NCBI GenBank assembly: GCA_021234155.1 | Contig: JAJEKV010000860.1 | Coordinates: 1-64,000, forward strand | DNA: 64,000 nucleotides | Direction: 5' to 3' | From: Isoetes taiwanensis | Taxonomy: Eukaryota; Streptophyta; Lycopodiopsida; Isoetales; Isoetaceae | Shown here: in pieces, positions 1 through 13,223 of the stretch | How the letters are laid out: every line of letters starts with the position of its first letter | Numbering within the stretch: position 1 is the first letter of the stretch | Notes under the pieces: generated by a model | Database searches by the model: none | What the model saw: the letters and a program-made list of their open reading frames with translations, nothing else | What the model was told of the DNA's origin: nothing | Program-made: the position numbers and the translations under genes

Positions 1-3000
1 TTTAGAGGTGGAAAACCCCATATGTAAATAGAAAAAGGCCAGCCTAAATGCCTCTTCCAGATACTACTTTAATTATCTTAATTTTTACATTACCCCACCC
101 TCGATCTTGTACTGGGCCGAGTTTGTACCCTAGCCTTATTTCGGTGAGTCACCTTCATATTATTCAATTGTATCACTCGGGACGCAGGATGCCGCAGTTT
201 CTCAGGCCTTACACCCATATGAAAACGAAGGTGCCAAAAGCAACCGCCTTTCACGGTGCACTCCCGGGACTTACCCAATAGGTGATACCGCAGACTAGCT
301 TGGGCGTGGCTCAGAGAAGGACTGCGTAAACAAAACACGTAGGCAAGGGTCTTTTAGTTAACTTTGATCGTGATAGCCTTAGGTGTTTTTAAATTGTAAT
401 TTTTAATAAGGAATCATTGAAAAGTCATCTTAAACTAAAAGGAACTATTGGAATCGGTAGTTGGTCAGACAGAGCAAAAAACAACGGGCATGCAACAAAC
501 AAAATTGAAAACCGAGTCCTTGTTGTAAAAAGGGCAGATCGCATAAAAATGCGAAGTTATCGATCACGGATTTTCGCCAGCGACCGTCAAAGGGCATCCT
601 GAACTGCTAAGAATAGCGTAAAAGGTCGATGGTCAAATTATTCTGGCCTTTGAAGCAGCCGAATTGATAAAAGGCAACAGAATTAGCAGATAAGAAGAAA
701 AGGTAAACCCGAGACGAGACTACTATGCCTTTTAGAGTATTACAAATGAATCGGATCCTGGAATCAGTTATCCGAAAGAATCTAGCATGTGATAGAAGTC
801 TGCCTAAGCGTGAAATCTTTGATAAAGTGTAGTTGAATTATGTTTCCGCATTAGCTCAGAGAATTCCAGAATCCCAGAGGCGAACCACCGGTTAGCGACT
901 CGCCGAATTGGGAGGAGTTTGAGCCAAGATCAGCTTCTGTTTGCAACCGTGAGCCCAGCTGGGTGGATAAGCTGTAGTTTAGAGATCTAGTTCCTGAGAT
1001 TCCTGTGTTGTTTGAATAATGAAGAGTTTGAAAGTTTTGCGCATGGTAAACCGTTGTGGTCAAGTGGTATCGTAGCCGTAAGCGTAGATCCTAAAGATCC
1101 CGTGAGCCTCTTCCAACAAATTCTAATCTTCCTGTGAGACCAAGATAATCGGGGTTATGAATGTCACTGCTGCCAGACTGCGCCACGATTGGCATGCCCA
1201 CATCCGTTAGGCTCGGTGGAGAAACCCAGAGGGAACTTGAACATGTAGCAATTCTCAGATGGGCACCCGCTTTTATATTCCAGTCAGCCTCCCTCCCCCG
1301 CCTGCAAGGCCTGCACCAGCTTATCTACCACCACTCCAACATTCCCACCAGTTGCCAATGCCAAAACAGTCGAATTAAATGGTTGGAGAAGGTAGAAGAA
1401 CGCTTGCCATATGTGAGATAATCCAGTCCGCGCTAGCAGATTCCTGGGAAAGCTTGAAAGAGTAAAAGCGATGAGGAGTAGAAACCGCAAGCTATGGACA
1501 AATATGTAACCTGACGTGAGCTGCAATATGCGGCAAGGGCATAAAAAGTTGTTACCGCAGATAAAAACTGGGCAGCTTTAGAAAAAGACCGAGTCGCACA
1601 ACTTGCATGCAAATTATTACCTGCATCTTAAAAGACGGGTGGGATCTTTTAAACAAGGGGAACATGAATCAAGACATCATTTTTACCCAAGTTCCCGCCT
1701 TAGCTATACATAGCGGGGAGAACCACAACCAGTGATCATCTAAAAGCGAAGCCACCCCAGCCAAAATTATTTAAAAGTGTATGGTTGCAGAAAACCTAAT
1801 TCCAAGATAATACGGTATGATATATGGGAGGGTACCAGAGGCATCGTTATAACAGTTTTTTCGGTGGTCAAGCATACCTGTACCAAACGTGGATGTTTTA
1901 TGGAGGTCCACACCATAAGAACGTATCCAAAGGGGATCCCGAGTAAACTGGAGGATACTAGTAAAGCTCCGAACATCTCATAAAGAGATTGCCCATGTTC
2001 AGACAGTAAGAAGTTCCTCGAAAAGGTTCCCGAGTTCCCACGCTAACGCTTAAGTTTGACAAAGAAAAGTACGTAAGACTATGTGAAAGAAGCTCTGCTT
2101 TCAAATTGGCTACACGGGTAAAAAAAATGTGTAAGTAGAGTAAAATGTCTGCAGTATATGTGTGAATGGTTTGAGCATTGTATTCATTTGGTTTGAAATA
2201 ATGTTTTTTCTTTCAAAATGAATGTTGCTCTAGATTTAGAAGGGGGGCAACCTGGATCAAGAGCACGTGAAGCCGCATTCTTAGAATTATTTCTCCAAGC
2301 AGATGTAAGATTACTGCACCAAGAAACTTCTTTCAGCAGATAGTCGTGACTAGCTTAGAAAGTGAGGGCAGTTGGTTCCACAAAGGTATAGTCAGGCTTG
2401 ACTGGCTTTGGGAAAAGATTCTACAGCAGATAGCAAGCTTCACTAGCTTCTGGGAAAGACTGTTACTCCTGGCGTGCATGATCGAGGACCACTGCCTTGG
2501 GAAGGAGGTGAATTGATACGACACTAGCTGGGCGTGGCCTGCAGAAGGATTTAAATCAGACATGAAAGCTTGAAACAAAGCTAAAATGGTTGAGTAAAGC
2601 GCCAGTCCACATTCTAATCGGATGTTTTCGATCTAAGTGTTCTGAATACCATTCTTTTCTTACACTACCCCACAAACAAAAAAGAGATTGAGCTCTCGTA
2701 TTCAAAATCCCCTATTACTAGAAGGCAGGTCCGGATGGAAATTATCAAGTTTATTGGGAGTGGCCCAGTGAGAGGAAAGCTCTGCTTTTGGAAAGCCAAG
2801 AACTCAGTGGCATGTGGTAAAATTGCGATCCAAGCAAAAGTTAGTACCATAAAGATTTGCTGAAATGATACCAAAATTAGACTGAGTCAAATCAACTCGC
2901 TGTGACATCCGATTGAAAAGGAGAACGTTTGCCCCTGAGTTTAAAGAGGCAAACATCACCAAATGGCCAATCATAGTTACATGAATCCTTCACCCAAATA

Positions 3001-3204
3001 AACAGAAGAATATGATATATTTGCTCAGATTTTATAGATTATATTCCATGGCTAGACGTCTGAAAATTGGAATAGACTTGGAATTTGTTATTCTTCGCAT
3101 TTTTAACCAAGAATTTCTTTTATGTTTACGCGGCAATTATTAATGCTGCACTAGCCAAATATCAACAAAGATCAAGTTTGGGTCGGGTGCACCTTTTTAA
3201 GCCC
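1..3204. other. Unassigned DNA, no gene recognised
   Basis: No open frame longer than about 90 codons looks like a known family on either strand. Base composition is a little more GC-rich than the following 5 kb. One internal similarity is visible: 284-320 and 2513-2548 share an interrupted match around GGGCGTGG followed by CAGARAAGGA or GCAGAAGGA. I see no terminal repeats, no tRNA and no splice-bounded coding exon. An old element or an organelle-derived insert is possible but nothing here proves it. Confidence 0.4.
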
Positions 3205-3210
3205 CAAAAT

Positions 3211-3454
3211 AGAATAGAATAGAATAGAATAGAATATGATTTTACGTCCACGGGAGACCAACCGCCTATGGGACCCAAGTACAAAGAGAGAGCAACAGCC
3301 TATTACTACTGTGATAGAGGAGAGCCGAGTCAGCAATTTAGTGCTTAAAGACGAGGATTTCGCAACTTCTGTACGCAACTCAAAGAAACAAAACCATATA
3401 ATAAAAAGAAGAGATGGAAGGAAGAAAAATATGATAGGAACCATTCACCAATGA
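3211..3454 (-). mobile_element. 3' end of a non-LTR retrotransposon with (ATTCT)n tail, copy 1
   Basis: Read on the minus strand, the segment ends in a module containing GGTCTCCCGTGGACGTAAAA (about 3240-3285) directly followed by five perfect ATTCT units (3211-3235). The same terminal module, followed by a different simple repeat, occurs at 22619-22690 (minus) and 30775-30973 (plus). A conserved 3' end followed by variable short tandem repeats is a hallmark of non-LTR elements whose tails are microsatellites rather than poly-A. The upstream limit is a guess, and no reverse transcriptase is left here, so this would be a short 5'-truncated copy. Confidence 0.6.
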
Positions 3455-6400
3455 TTATCGCTTCGTATGATGCCGGATAGAATGCCATCGCCTTTATTCT
3501 TTTGAGTGAAACCATTTGAAAAGCCTATTCTTAAAACCGGGTTTAAAAATCGTCATGAAAGCAAGACCGCGCAGCGCCGCCGCTGGCTTGGCTTCAGAAA
3601 CTCGAGCAGCGGCGCGACATTAAGCAGAATGTCCAGATAAGGATCAAATTTTGCCACGGAGAAAGAAGGAAAATTTTTGTTCTCTTCCCAAGCAGCCGGG
3701 ACGTATGGGAGCCTCCCCAGGCAAATGGGACCTGGGAGTGAGCCATTCCCAAGCAGAATGACCTTAGTGATCCAGGCTGCAAGCCTGCCTGCTTGTGATG
3801 TATCTCGGGTGGCTCTGGTGGACAGATTTGGGGAACCATTGCAGGCTGAGCCATGGCGCAGGGTGCTCCCCGCTTGCCATGAACAATAAGATACGGGTTA
3901 TGGTCAAGTAGTCGAGAGAGCTTTGCAAAGCGAACTTCCATAGCCGACTATAGCCGTAAACCTCCATAGCCGACTCCACAGCTGTGGCAAGATCAAAACT
4001 TCTAAAACCTTCCGATAGTCATGATGTCACCGAGTTTCAAAGAAGTTGTTTACTGCTTTCTTGAACAAAAGCATAAAACCAGAAATTTCGTCCTTGTGGA
4101 CGCGTTTACGGACTGCGGGGTTCCCGCCGGGACCATGCGCAGCCTCGCTAACCGCCCGCCTCGCCTCCTTCTATCTATTTTGTGCAAGATCTCAAGACTT
4201 GCTCGCATCCGTTATCCGTGAGATCGAATATATAAGGCGCCCCGACGACACGATTTCCCATGGCAGGCTCACCATGAGCGGTGGCCCTCCTGGCCTAACT
4301 CTCGGACCATCTATAGAAAGATGCCTGCAGCGGACACAGGTGTCATTCTACCTAATGATAGCAAAAGTTTTAGTACTTTGAAGGTCATCATCTTTAAATC
4401 TATTTTCACTGTATCTTATCTCTATATTTCCATTGTCATGATCTTTAGTTTTGATATGCATTATTGTAGTGTTAGACCCAGTGCGAAAAACATGATAAGA
4501 ATACTACCATGCCATGTATTGTACCAACAATCACCCAAGAGAAATGCCCCTTAAGACACAGCTACCCATCGCCACCAAACACATTATCATGGTCATGCCC
4601 AAGCCACAACGCTGTCTATGAGAGCACCAAGAAAACTCATTCTCCGTGAATAGACAGAAAAACCCTTGTTTCAAAAAGTAAAAAATAGCAAAGATTCTGT
4701 GATATCCATGTGCCCTCAAAACACCATTGAACACAAAATAACAACATACATAATGATGAATATCTCCCTCACTTTTAAAAAGACAAATGTAAAATTGATA
4801 ATAGCCATCCACCAACCATGCCTCACCATGTGCCATCTTTTCCTTTATTGGGGAGGGAGGAAGGGTCACGAAAGGCCCTGAATCCGACATTCCGAACGCT
4901 TTTGCCCCCACCGAATTACAATTGCTTAAGAAACACCCTGGGGTTAACTATGGAATCGGTGTTTTTTTTTTGGGGTAACTATGTTTTCCCATTGACAAAA
5001 ACCTTTGAGGTCATGTGCAGCTCTAGTATTCTATTAGAGATTTAGATTTAGGATCCGAGTCCCAAGTAAACACTACCCACTTTTGACTCTCAAGTCTTAG
5101 ACCCGATTTTGTCAATTTGTGCCATTTTTTATCTATTTGTGCCAAGAAAGGTTTGTCTTCCAAGGAAATGATGCAAGTCTGAGGTTGAGGTGGATCCTCC
5201 TCCCCCACCTTCATTCTCGATCCCATGGGAAACCACGTTAACACCCCCAAAATAATGAGCTCTGTGTATACAACGGTCCTCTATGGTTAACTTGATATTT
5301 CGAATTTATGCAATCCAATAATAGAAAGTGCCCGGCGCCAAAGTTGACGGTTGGTCTCCGCTTAGAGCGGAGATCTCTCCTTTATGGTTCTCCTTCGTCG
5401 ACCATCCAACGCCTTTGGCTTGCTCCCAATAAGCCCTTCCAAGTTCTCCCAAAGAAGTTTTATATGATTCTTTTGTATGTGAGTTTTCATTTTAAGCTTT
5501 TGATTGTTCCTTGATCGTCGGCAAGGCAAAGATAAGGGCAAAGCTCACTTCTGGAAATCGGACCGAATGGCTTAATTTATCATGAATCTTTTTAGATCCA
5601 ATATTTTGTCCCATGATCCGGCCGATCAAATGACATCATTTGAAGTATCTACTTGTAAGAAAGAATATAAAGCATGAAATTATATAGTGGTAGATTTAGT
5701 CGCGCATAGATTTAGGTCAAAAGCACATGCACAGAACACAGTAAACATCACTTTGTTCATTTTCTATCTAAATTGTTTGTATGTCTAGTTTGTCTTCAAC
5801 TGCAATATGCTACTATCGCTCAACACAGCCTAACACAATACCTAATATTTTTAAACCTCGAGAAATTTGTTGTCAAGGATAATTGGGCCGGCTTATTGCA
5901 GGTTCAGGTTCGCCAGAGAGATTAACCAGATTATTGATTGGGTTGAGAAGCACTAACAAACCATTTAGATTCACATCGGGACATGTAGGCAGTAACAGCT
6001 CATTGGTATAGAGAGGTAAGGAGCCATCATTGTAAAGATTATATTTTTTTGCATTTGAAGGTTTGTTTTTCTCATAGTCTCATTGTGATTCTATTCTTTA
6101 ATAACTTTCAAACAAGATACATTTATCAACCACAGCCAATAGAGTGGGCGGTAACATCGGAAGGTTAGAAATCGTTGTGGTAAAAAATGACCTCTCCAAA
6201 AAACTTTTTGTTTAATTTATTGTCTTGCCGTGTCACAGGCGATGCTAAAGCTAAGCCTTCAATATATAGCCATCAAGGAACGGATCGCTTTCAAGAATGC
6301 CCATTAATTTCTATAGGTTATCAAATGGTGGCTACGTATTTTAAGCGGTATCATGCAACATCATTTCTTTTAGTCAAGACGCAAAAGTCTCTACATTGCA

Positions 6401-8555
6401 TCAAAAAGCAAGGGCTTTAAATTATGCTTGATGTTCTAGGTAAGTCAACGCTCCATCTTAATTTTTATGTTCGGACAAATATAATGTGATAATTGATAAG
6501 AATTAAGTAGTCAAAATTTCGGTATGTGTAATGGTTGTAGTTGATCAATGTGTCAGCTTTGAGGCTTACTCTAAACCTTTTATTATGTCTCAAGTTTGCA
6601 TGTTCCTCCTCATGAACAAGTGTATTCTATTCTTATTTTGTCAATAATTATGGGCCCGTCCGTTCAATATGTTCATCATGATAGTTGTTCACCGCAGATT
6701 CTGAAGTGAAGGAGCACAAGAAAGAAGCAAACCGCAGACGCCTAATGAAGAAACTAGCAACAAATTTATGTTGAGCAAGCAGAATTTTGACAAATTTTAT
6801 TGATGGTAACGACAACTAGCTTTGTCCACAAGGAAAAAAGCATTAGAAGATAACATTCTTATGATTTTGCAGATGATTTGATTTGCATGAACATGTAACA
6901 GCAGGTATTCCTTGCCTCTTTTGAAATTGCTTAAGAGTAAGGTAGAAGAGATGTTTGAATACCATTCTCGAGCAATTTTGATCCATTTTTCCCGCTTTAA
7001 TCACCTTATTTTCCTAAAATTCTATGGTAACTCTATCTACGAAGTCGCTTTAATCATAGATTTCTAAGATCTTCTCAGATCTTATGCTATTGCAGCGCCC
7101 ATTCTATTCATGTTAGAAATGGAGATGCTATTTTGTTATTGGGTTTTGATCACCACCTCGATGAAGATCCTCATTTTAGACAACACGAGGTTCCACACTA
7201 AAAGCACCTAACTTTAGAAAGCACTCCTCGCTGTGTGACATCAAGATTTTGAACCAATAAACCAATCTCAAGGTGTGACATCAAGATTTGAACCAATAAA
7301 ACCAAAAATTTTAACTCATATACCAGGCAATATTCTCAGATCTTTAGTTGATAGTGGATGCATCATGTTATTTCTTAGAGTATAATGAGAACTTTGTAAG
7401 CATGGTTTTTGCATATCCTATTTTGATAAATTATAATGTAGATTTTGATTTGCATGTCCATTGAAATTTTGGACACTTATTTGGCGGATGGCTAATTTGG
7501 CATCGAATGTGGACATAAACTTCATGCCCATTGCTTGAAATTTAGTGACCAAATAGCCATACAATGGTGCTAAGGGTAACGATTTTTGTTCTATTTCTTC
7601 CGCCACTCATTGAAATTTGTTCCCGGCACTTAGTTTGGTGCATTTTTTGTATGTATTTGGTTGCTTTAGGTTGAACAAAACTTAAAAAATCACTTGCCAT
7701 AAAATTCATGTATTATGCTGATTTTGGTTTAGCGTGATTGAGAAAAGTATCTATATCGACATTTTGTTTCATAGGTGCTGAATTAACTTTGCTTTTTAAA
7801 TATTGACCGTCTCGATTTGAAAACTTTGCATTTTAGGGTATAAAAGGCCATCTTGGCATTCAATTATTGGAGTTGTCCATCATTCATTTGTTAGAAAGCA
7901 AAGGAATGATCACATCATTGTATGTTACTTTGGCAAGGCTGACTATCCCATATGGAAATGACAAACGCGCAGGTTAAGAGGCATGTGATTGTATATCAGC
8001 AAGAAAAGTGAAGTTGCGTAAAATGGTTTCGAACATGAGTAGCAATGACTCGTGAGATGGGAAGTAACAAAAGAAATAATGCCCGCTTGACATGGCATGC
8101 CTTTGTAGTACTTTCTCATGGCCGAAGTATTGTAAATGCGTAATAATGTTTTATTTGAATCTAAACTATTGTTCAACAACTTTATGATTAAAAATCTTAA
8201 TCATTTTTCGTGCAATCACTCTTTTGATTCTCTCTTTCATTGTTTATTATGGACTTGACAAGGCTTGAAGGGAGAATTGCTACAAAGAATACTTTACTAT
8301 GGTGCCCATAAAATTGAGATATAGATGCCAAAAAAAGAGACAATTTTGTTTCACAAATAGCACAAAAATAAAACAAGTCACAATTATGTTATAAAAAATA
8401 AAATAAAGATTGTTATAATTGCACAATAAAGCATCTTACAAGAGAGTCACGCAGATATGATGCAAATGATGTTAACATAAGAAGGATAAAGATGTCAAAA
8501 TAGTGCCACAATGTAAGTGATAGTCGCAGACCGATATGATACAAAAGGAACGCAA
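3455..8555. other. Unassigned AT-rich DNA
   Basis: I recognise no gene or element. Open frames are all under 130 codons, with composition expected of AT-rich noncoding DNA. A duplicated phrase lies at about 7235-7300, where a segment containing GTGACATCAAGATTT is repeated about 40 bases apart. The part near 4090-4290 is more GC-rich (CCCGCCGGGACC and similar) but has no long open frame and no recognisable product. Confidence 0.4.
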
Positions 8556-8796
8556 TTATTAAATAACTTTGATATAAACGATACAAACATGTCGTATAAG
8601 TGACATAACCGATGTCATTGTGTCATTTTTGGCGTTATGTAGTTGTGACGCTAATATTTGACATAAAAGTTGACGCCCATGACATCAAAGTATGATACTT
8701 TTAGAGTCAATTTTGACATTTAGGGAATTTGAGAACATGCATAGCGTCACTTTGCTTGACACTATGCGCCACGAAAAACCCCATATTGTTGTAGTG
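8556..8796. mobile_element. CACTA-like transposon terminus (right end)
   Basis: The segment ends in TTGTTGTAGTG at 8796, which on the other strand reads CACTACAACAATATGGGG, the form of a CACTA (CMC/EnSpm) terminal inverted repeat. Inside it lie short motifs in both orientations around GACGC/GCGTCA (about 8600-8765), as expected of subterminal transposase-binding repeats. The three bases outside are CTA. I could not find a matching CACTA left end upstream, so either the left end has been lost or the match is partly accidental. No transposase is recognised. Confidence 0.5.
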
Positions 8797-8869
8797 CTAG
8801 GATTAAAAAACCCCTCCGAAAGGTTTTCAAGGAAAAACCTTTGCAAAGAATGATGATACTAGACAAGCA

Positions 8870-10380
8870 GAGATAATGACTATCGAGGGCTCAAAGAATT
8901 GCGACGTTTATCTAGAACCTCAAGTATGTATAATGCCAAGTCATGTACGGATGGTGCCTCGAGAAGTTGTGGAAGCGTGGAATGGAATGCTAAAGGTCAA
9001 AAATGATTCCGGACTATCTCAAAAGCGTAAGAGTATGTCTTTCATCTTCAATAACTCAGAATCGGCAACAGCACATAGCCTCGCTTCTCAAGGCAATTGG
9101 CGGCCGCCCCCATCTACCGTCTCAATCAGACTGTGGGGACCCGTGCTAATTGATGCAATAGCTACAAGCTTGTTCCTGGACAATGAAGCAAGCAAATAAG
9201 CTTGGGGCCCCGTGCCAAGGTGGGATTTATGTGCATGATAATGACCGCCACTTGGGCCAAAGTAATCTGCGTCCCATATCTTTTTGAGAAAAAGCGACCA
9301 TTGAGATATTGTTGCAAAGCTCGGGATCGAGGCGGCAAGCATGTGCAAAGGTTTTGTTGCATTTGCCCTAACGGGCAAACCATGTAGTGCAATGCTCTTT
9401 CCAACATCGTTTCAAACGCCGAGATTCAAATGCCATGGCAAGTGCAAGAAACGGGATACCTAATATCATCCATGTGGTGCACCTTGCGGATATAGTGGAG
9501 ATGGCGCTTTCATGGCGTAACGTTGAAGAGGCCAAAACCCGCCTCTTGTAAAAGAATAGCATAGGGCACCGTTGTTTTAACTCCGAGGTCAGAAGTGAGA
9601 AAGGACTTTTGCACCCGCCCAAGCTCTCCCAAGCACTAGCACTAATGGCGAGCCCCTACACTCGTAACCATACACAGAAAAATGTGCTCTACCAAAGTCC
9701 AAACAAGTGGGCTTTCCGTAACAATCATGAATTTCGCTACGAAAACAATTGTTTTGCATTGCATAGAGTGCTCTCCATCCAAAGACCCCACCCGCTTGGT
9801 AATACATTGTTCCCAAAGTGTGTTCTGCTGCATTCTACACCAAGATACTTGTAGCTATCTACAACTTCAACTTCCGGCTATCATAGTGCATAGGGGGAAC
9901 ATTGTGACGAGAAGATTGAACTACTAAAAAAGCTTGGTCTTTGAAGATTAACACGCAAACTTGTTCTCAAAAAATGCGTGAGAGCATGTAAATGTTAGCC
10001 GATATTAGCACCCGGTATGTGCGGAAGTGAAACATCATCAAGATACATAAGTTGCCTAATGATATAGTGTGCCAAATGTGGACCTCCGCCGCCATGATTA
10101 TCAAGCCATTCTTCCAATTGATCAATATACAAGCCAAAGAGTGTAGGAGATAAAGGCAACCCTCATTTAACTCCAATATTGCTAGTGATTTGAATACGAT
10201 CTTTGAAAATTTAGCAAAACCCTTTCATAGAGCCGAGAAAACAAGATTTTGAAGATCTTGTGGAACCCAAGTGCACGCAGCGTACGCCAAAGAAGCTCGC
10301 GTGCATCAGTATCAAAAGCGTAAGTAAAATCCTAAAAGCATATATAGAGGTCTTGTTTGGACTTACTATGTTCAATAAGC
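8870..10380 (-). pseudogene. Degraded LINE reverse transcriptase (non-LTR retrotransposon)
   Basis: On the minus strand several frames together show the order of a LINE reverse transcriptase. First comes a palm segment with DFTYAFDTDARELLW (about 10290-10340), then GLPLSPTLFGLYIDQLEEWL (about 10105-10165), then the catalytic block as YLDD (10034-10045; family norm YADD or FADD). A VVDSYKYLGV segment follows (about 9840-9880), and finally a C-terminal CCRF...VIEDERHTLL remnant of the cysteine/histidine knuckle (about 9030-9075). Stops and frame changes break it into pieces, so it cannot encode an active enzyme. The 5' part, including any endonuclease, is missing, and the right edge abuts the copia fragment at about 10380. 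The same C-terminal motif occurs in the copy at 22.6-23.1 kb, so the two probably belong to related families. Family level is secure; clade is not. Confidence 0.8.
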
Positions 10381-11614
10381 ATGCCAAGGAAATTTATATG
10401 AGACCACCAAAATTGTTATGAAAATGAAGAAGGAAAAATCTGGAGGCTTAAACGTGCAGTGAATGGTCTTAAACAATCCCCTTGTGCATGGTACAATTGC
10501 ATAGATAAATACTTGGTTGAGCAAGGTTTTGAGAAGCTCAATGTGGATGGCAATCTCTATATGTTCAAACAAAAGGAATATTTTTGCATTATAGCTTTGT
10601 ATGTAGATGATTGTGTGGTGGTTGCAAATGATATGGGCTGTCTTGAGACATGCAAAAGGCTGCTGAAGCAAAGGTTTAGAATGTCTGACTTAGGTGAATT
10701 AAGAAAATTTTTGGGAATAAAAGTTGATCGAGACAAAAGTAACAACATTTTGAGTTTGAGACAATGCAATTATATTCAGGGAGTATTGGTAGATTTAAGA
10801 TGGAGAAGTGTAATGCTGCAAGTACACCATTAGTGCATGGACATAAGATCAGTGAGAAGATGTCACCTGCAACAAAAGAAGAAGTAGATTATATGAAGAA
10901 TGTGCCATACAGAAGACTGATTAGTTGCCTGATATATTTAGCAGGAACAACAAGGCCTGACGTTGCATTTGCTATGAATTTGCTAAGTAGATATAACAAT
11001 AACCGGAAGGCAACATTGGGTCAAGAAGCAGTTTAATCCCGAGGTATCTTAAGGGTACCATGAATTATGGAATAATATATGACAGTACAAATTGTAAACT
11101 GATTGAATATGGTGATGCGGATTGGGGTGGAGACATGGATCACAGATAAACTTCAGGATATATATTGATGTTTGGAAGAGGTGCAATTAGTTGGAAATGC
11201 AAGAAACAAAAGCACAAGAGTTTGTCAAGTGCGGTCGAATATTCACCAGAATTTTAGCAACCCAAAGAAATAATTTGGATGAAGAGATTAATGGAAGAAG
11301 TTGGTCTAAAAGATAATAATTCTACTGTGCTATACTCAGATAGTGCAAGTTGTATTGCAATGACTAAAAATCCAGTTTTGGATGAACGATGAAAGCACAC
11401 AGAGATGAAAATCCACTTCATAAGAGAAATGGTACAAAAAGGTCTAATATCTGTCACTTATATTCCTATTGAAAAACAGCTAACAGATCTTCTAATAAAG
11501 GCATTAAGAGAGCCAAGATTCAATATGCTAAAAGATCAAATAAATATTACAGATTTTATCAGTTTGAAGGATCAGAAAGATGCTACAGAGAGAGATTCAA
11601 TAATGGGAGGATGA
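10381..11614 (+). pseudogene. Ty1/copia reverse transcriptase and RNase H remnant
   Basis: The plus strand carries the C-terminal half of a copia polyprotein. RT begins near an EIYMRPP-like segment, continues through WRLKRAVNGLKQSPCAWY (10440-10500) and has the catalytic YVDD at 10600-10611. The connection segment includes MSDLGELRKFLGI (10680-10722). RNase H follows, with PYRRLISCLIYLAGTTRPD (10900-10960), GDADWGGD (11110-11135), LYSDSASCIAMTKNP (about 11330-11375) and a tail with QLTDLLIKALREPRF (to about 11523). Frame changes near 10795 and 11030 and in-frame stops make it inactive. A purine tract (11603-11611) followed by TG at 11612 could mark the polypurine tract and start of a 3' LTR. 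Gag, protease and integrase are absent upstream, replaced by an opposite-strand LINE. Confidence 0.9.
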
Positions 11615-13222
11615 AAAAAATAACCTAGTGAATTAACCTAGGTTAATGTATCATTGAATATTCTATATGGTATTGTGAATAATTTTTGAGGTCACATTAT
11701 AGAACCATTGTTTATATACAGATATAGCAATATGAGTCGATGAACATTAGCACCAGACAGGTGCTTGCGAAAACAAAGATCTAGCTACTTGCCAGATTTA
11801 TCAATGGAGAAGATTGGAGGATCACTGAAAAGCGGTGATCCTCTACAATATATACCAAACGTAATTGGCTTCAATGATCGCTGTGCTGGCGATACCTTTG
11901 TGTAAAATCGCGGTCGAGTTCATTGAATAATTTTGATTTCATAGTTAAATACTTCGAGATGTATATTCTATTGTGTCACATTGTTGTTGGGTCAGTCATA
12001 TGAATAAACATTATTTAAAGTTGTTTGCATAGAATAACACTAGTTAGATTGATCATTATCTTTCATTCTCCTCAAGTTGCTTTTGCACCACCACTTCCTT
12101 CTAGTGCGTCTGCCTCTCAGATTATATCATCGAGCCCTCTTAGTGAGGAGCAACATTCTTGCCTTCAAGATATTGCTCACAAACAGGAAACTTTCAGAAG
12201 AAGGATGGTCTTCCCTGCATATAAAGAAGGCTGCACGCCACAAGAATAGTTCAGCTCTTCTGATTCACCCACTAACTCCAATATCTGCTACTATTGTTAC
12301 AGTGGATGTCCCTCCACATGATCTAGGGCATATAGACACCAGAAGACAAGTGCACTTGCTCTTAGTGATAATATGGATGTGGAACTTCGGCCTGGTAATG
12401 ACATATGCCCGAAATATACTAAAAACCCCATGAGCAAGGGTTTGCTCCTTTAGGGCAACCGAAAAAAATTATTTCTAAGGTCATGAAAATGATGAAAGCT
12501 CTTGCATTGAGATTCTATATCTCTTTCATTTTCTAATTGGAATAAAATGTCATGATTGCCAATTAGGCTAGGACATTGGATAAACTAAATCATTTCATTA
12601 TTGCCATTTAAAATGCAATGCATTAAGATTCTATCCCTTTCTTTGGTGTTTACAAATTCCTTCTTTAACTTTATTTTGAAAATTTGTTGACTTCCTTTTC
12701 ATTGATGTAGGCTCTTTAATAAACTAGGCATGCCCTCTCTCTGTCTAAATGCTTCATGAGCCTTTGGCACCTGCCAAAGTATGAAAGGGATGTCCCTCTA
12801 ATTTTCATATATACACTTTTAAATGCACAATTGACAAGGACACTACCCCACAATAATTTTATTTAGGTCACACGTGATATCGATGGGAAGATGTAGAGGC
12901 AACGATTATGTTAATATTCAACAAAGGAAGGGTATAGTTGTCCTTGCAAAGGGAGTTCCATACAAGATGTGAATTTCTTTGTCTCTTTGTGTTCCTAACA
13001 GCCAAAAGCATAGAGAGAACTACCCTTCCTTTAAACCTAAAGGATCACGAGGAATGTTTGAAACAATAAACTAGAGGTAGACTACAAGATATGCGCATTA
13101 TGGACATTTTCCTAGATATTATACCATGTGTCAGAAATGTGGGATCCATGGTCATAAATTATGCGAACCAAGAAGCGTGTTACAATACATGGGCAACGAA
13201 GGGTCATCTGGATCTAGATCCA
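11615..13222. other. Unassigned DNA, possibly beginning with a copia 3' LTR
   Basis: If the purine tract at 11603-11611 is a polypurine tract, the bases from 11612 would be a 3' LTR, but no second LTR exists in the window to test this and no clear LTR end is visible. Open frames at 12025-12249 and 12077-12433 overlap, match no family I know and look fortuitous. Confidence 0.3.
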
Positions 13223-13223
13223 G

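Noticed and set aside
1-3200. Mitochondrial insert or group II intron
   Set aside because: The composition is suggestive, but I could not find a domain V hairpin or an organellar gene.
4046-4911. Open frames of 111 and 126 codons
   Set aside because: They overlap others on both strands, have no recognisable domain, and lie in repeat-like AT-rich DNA.
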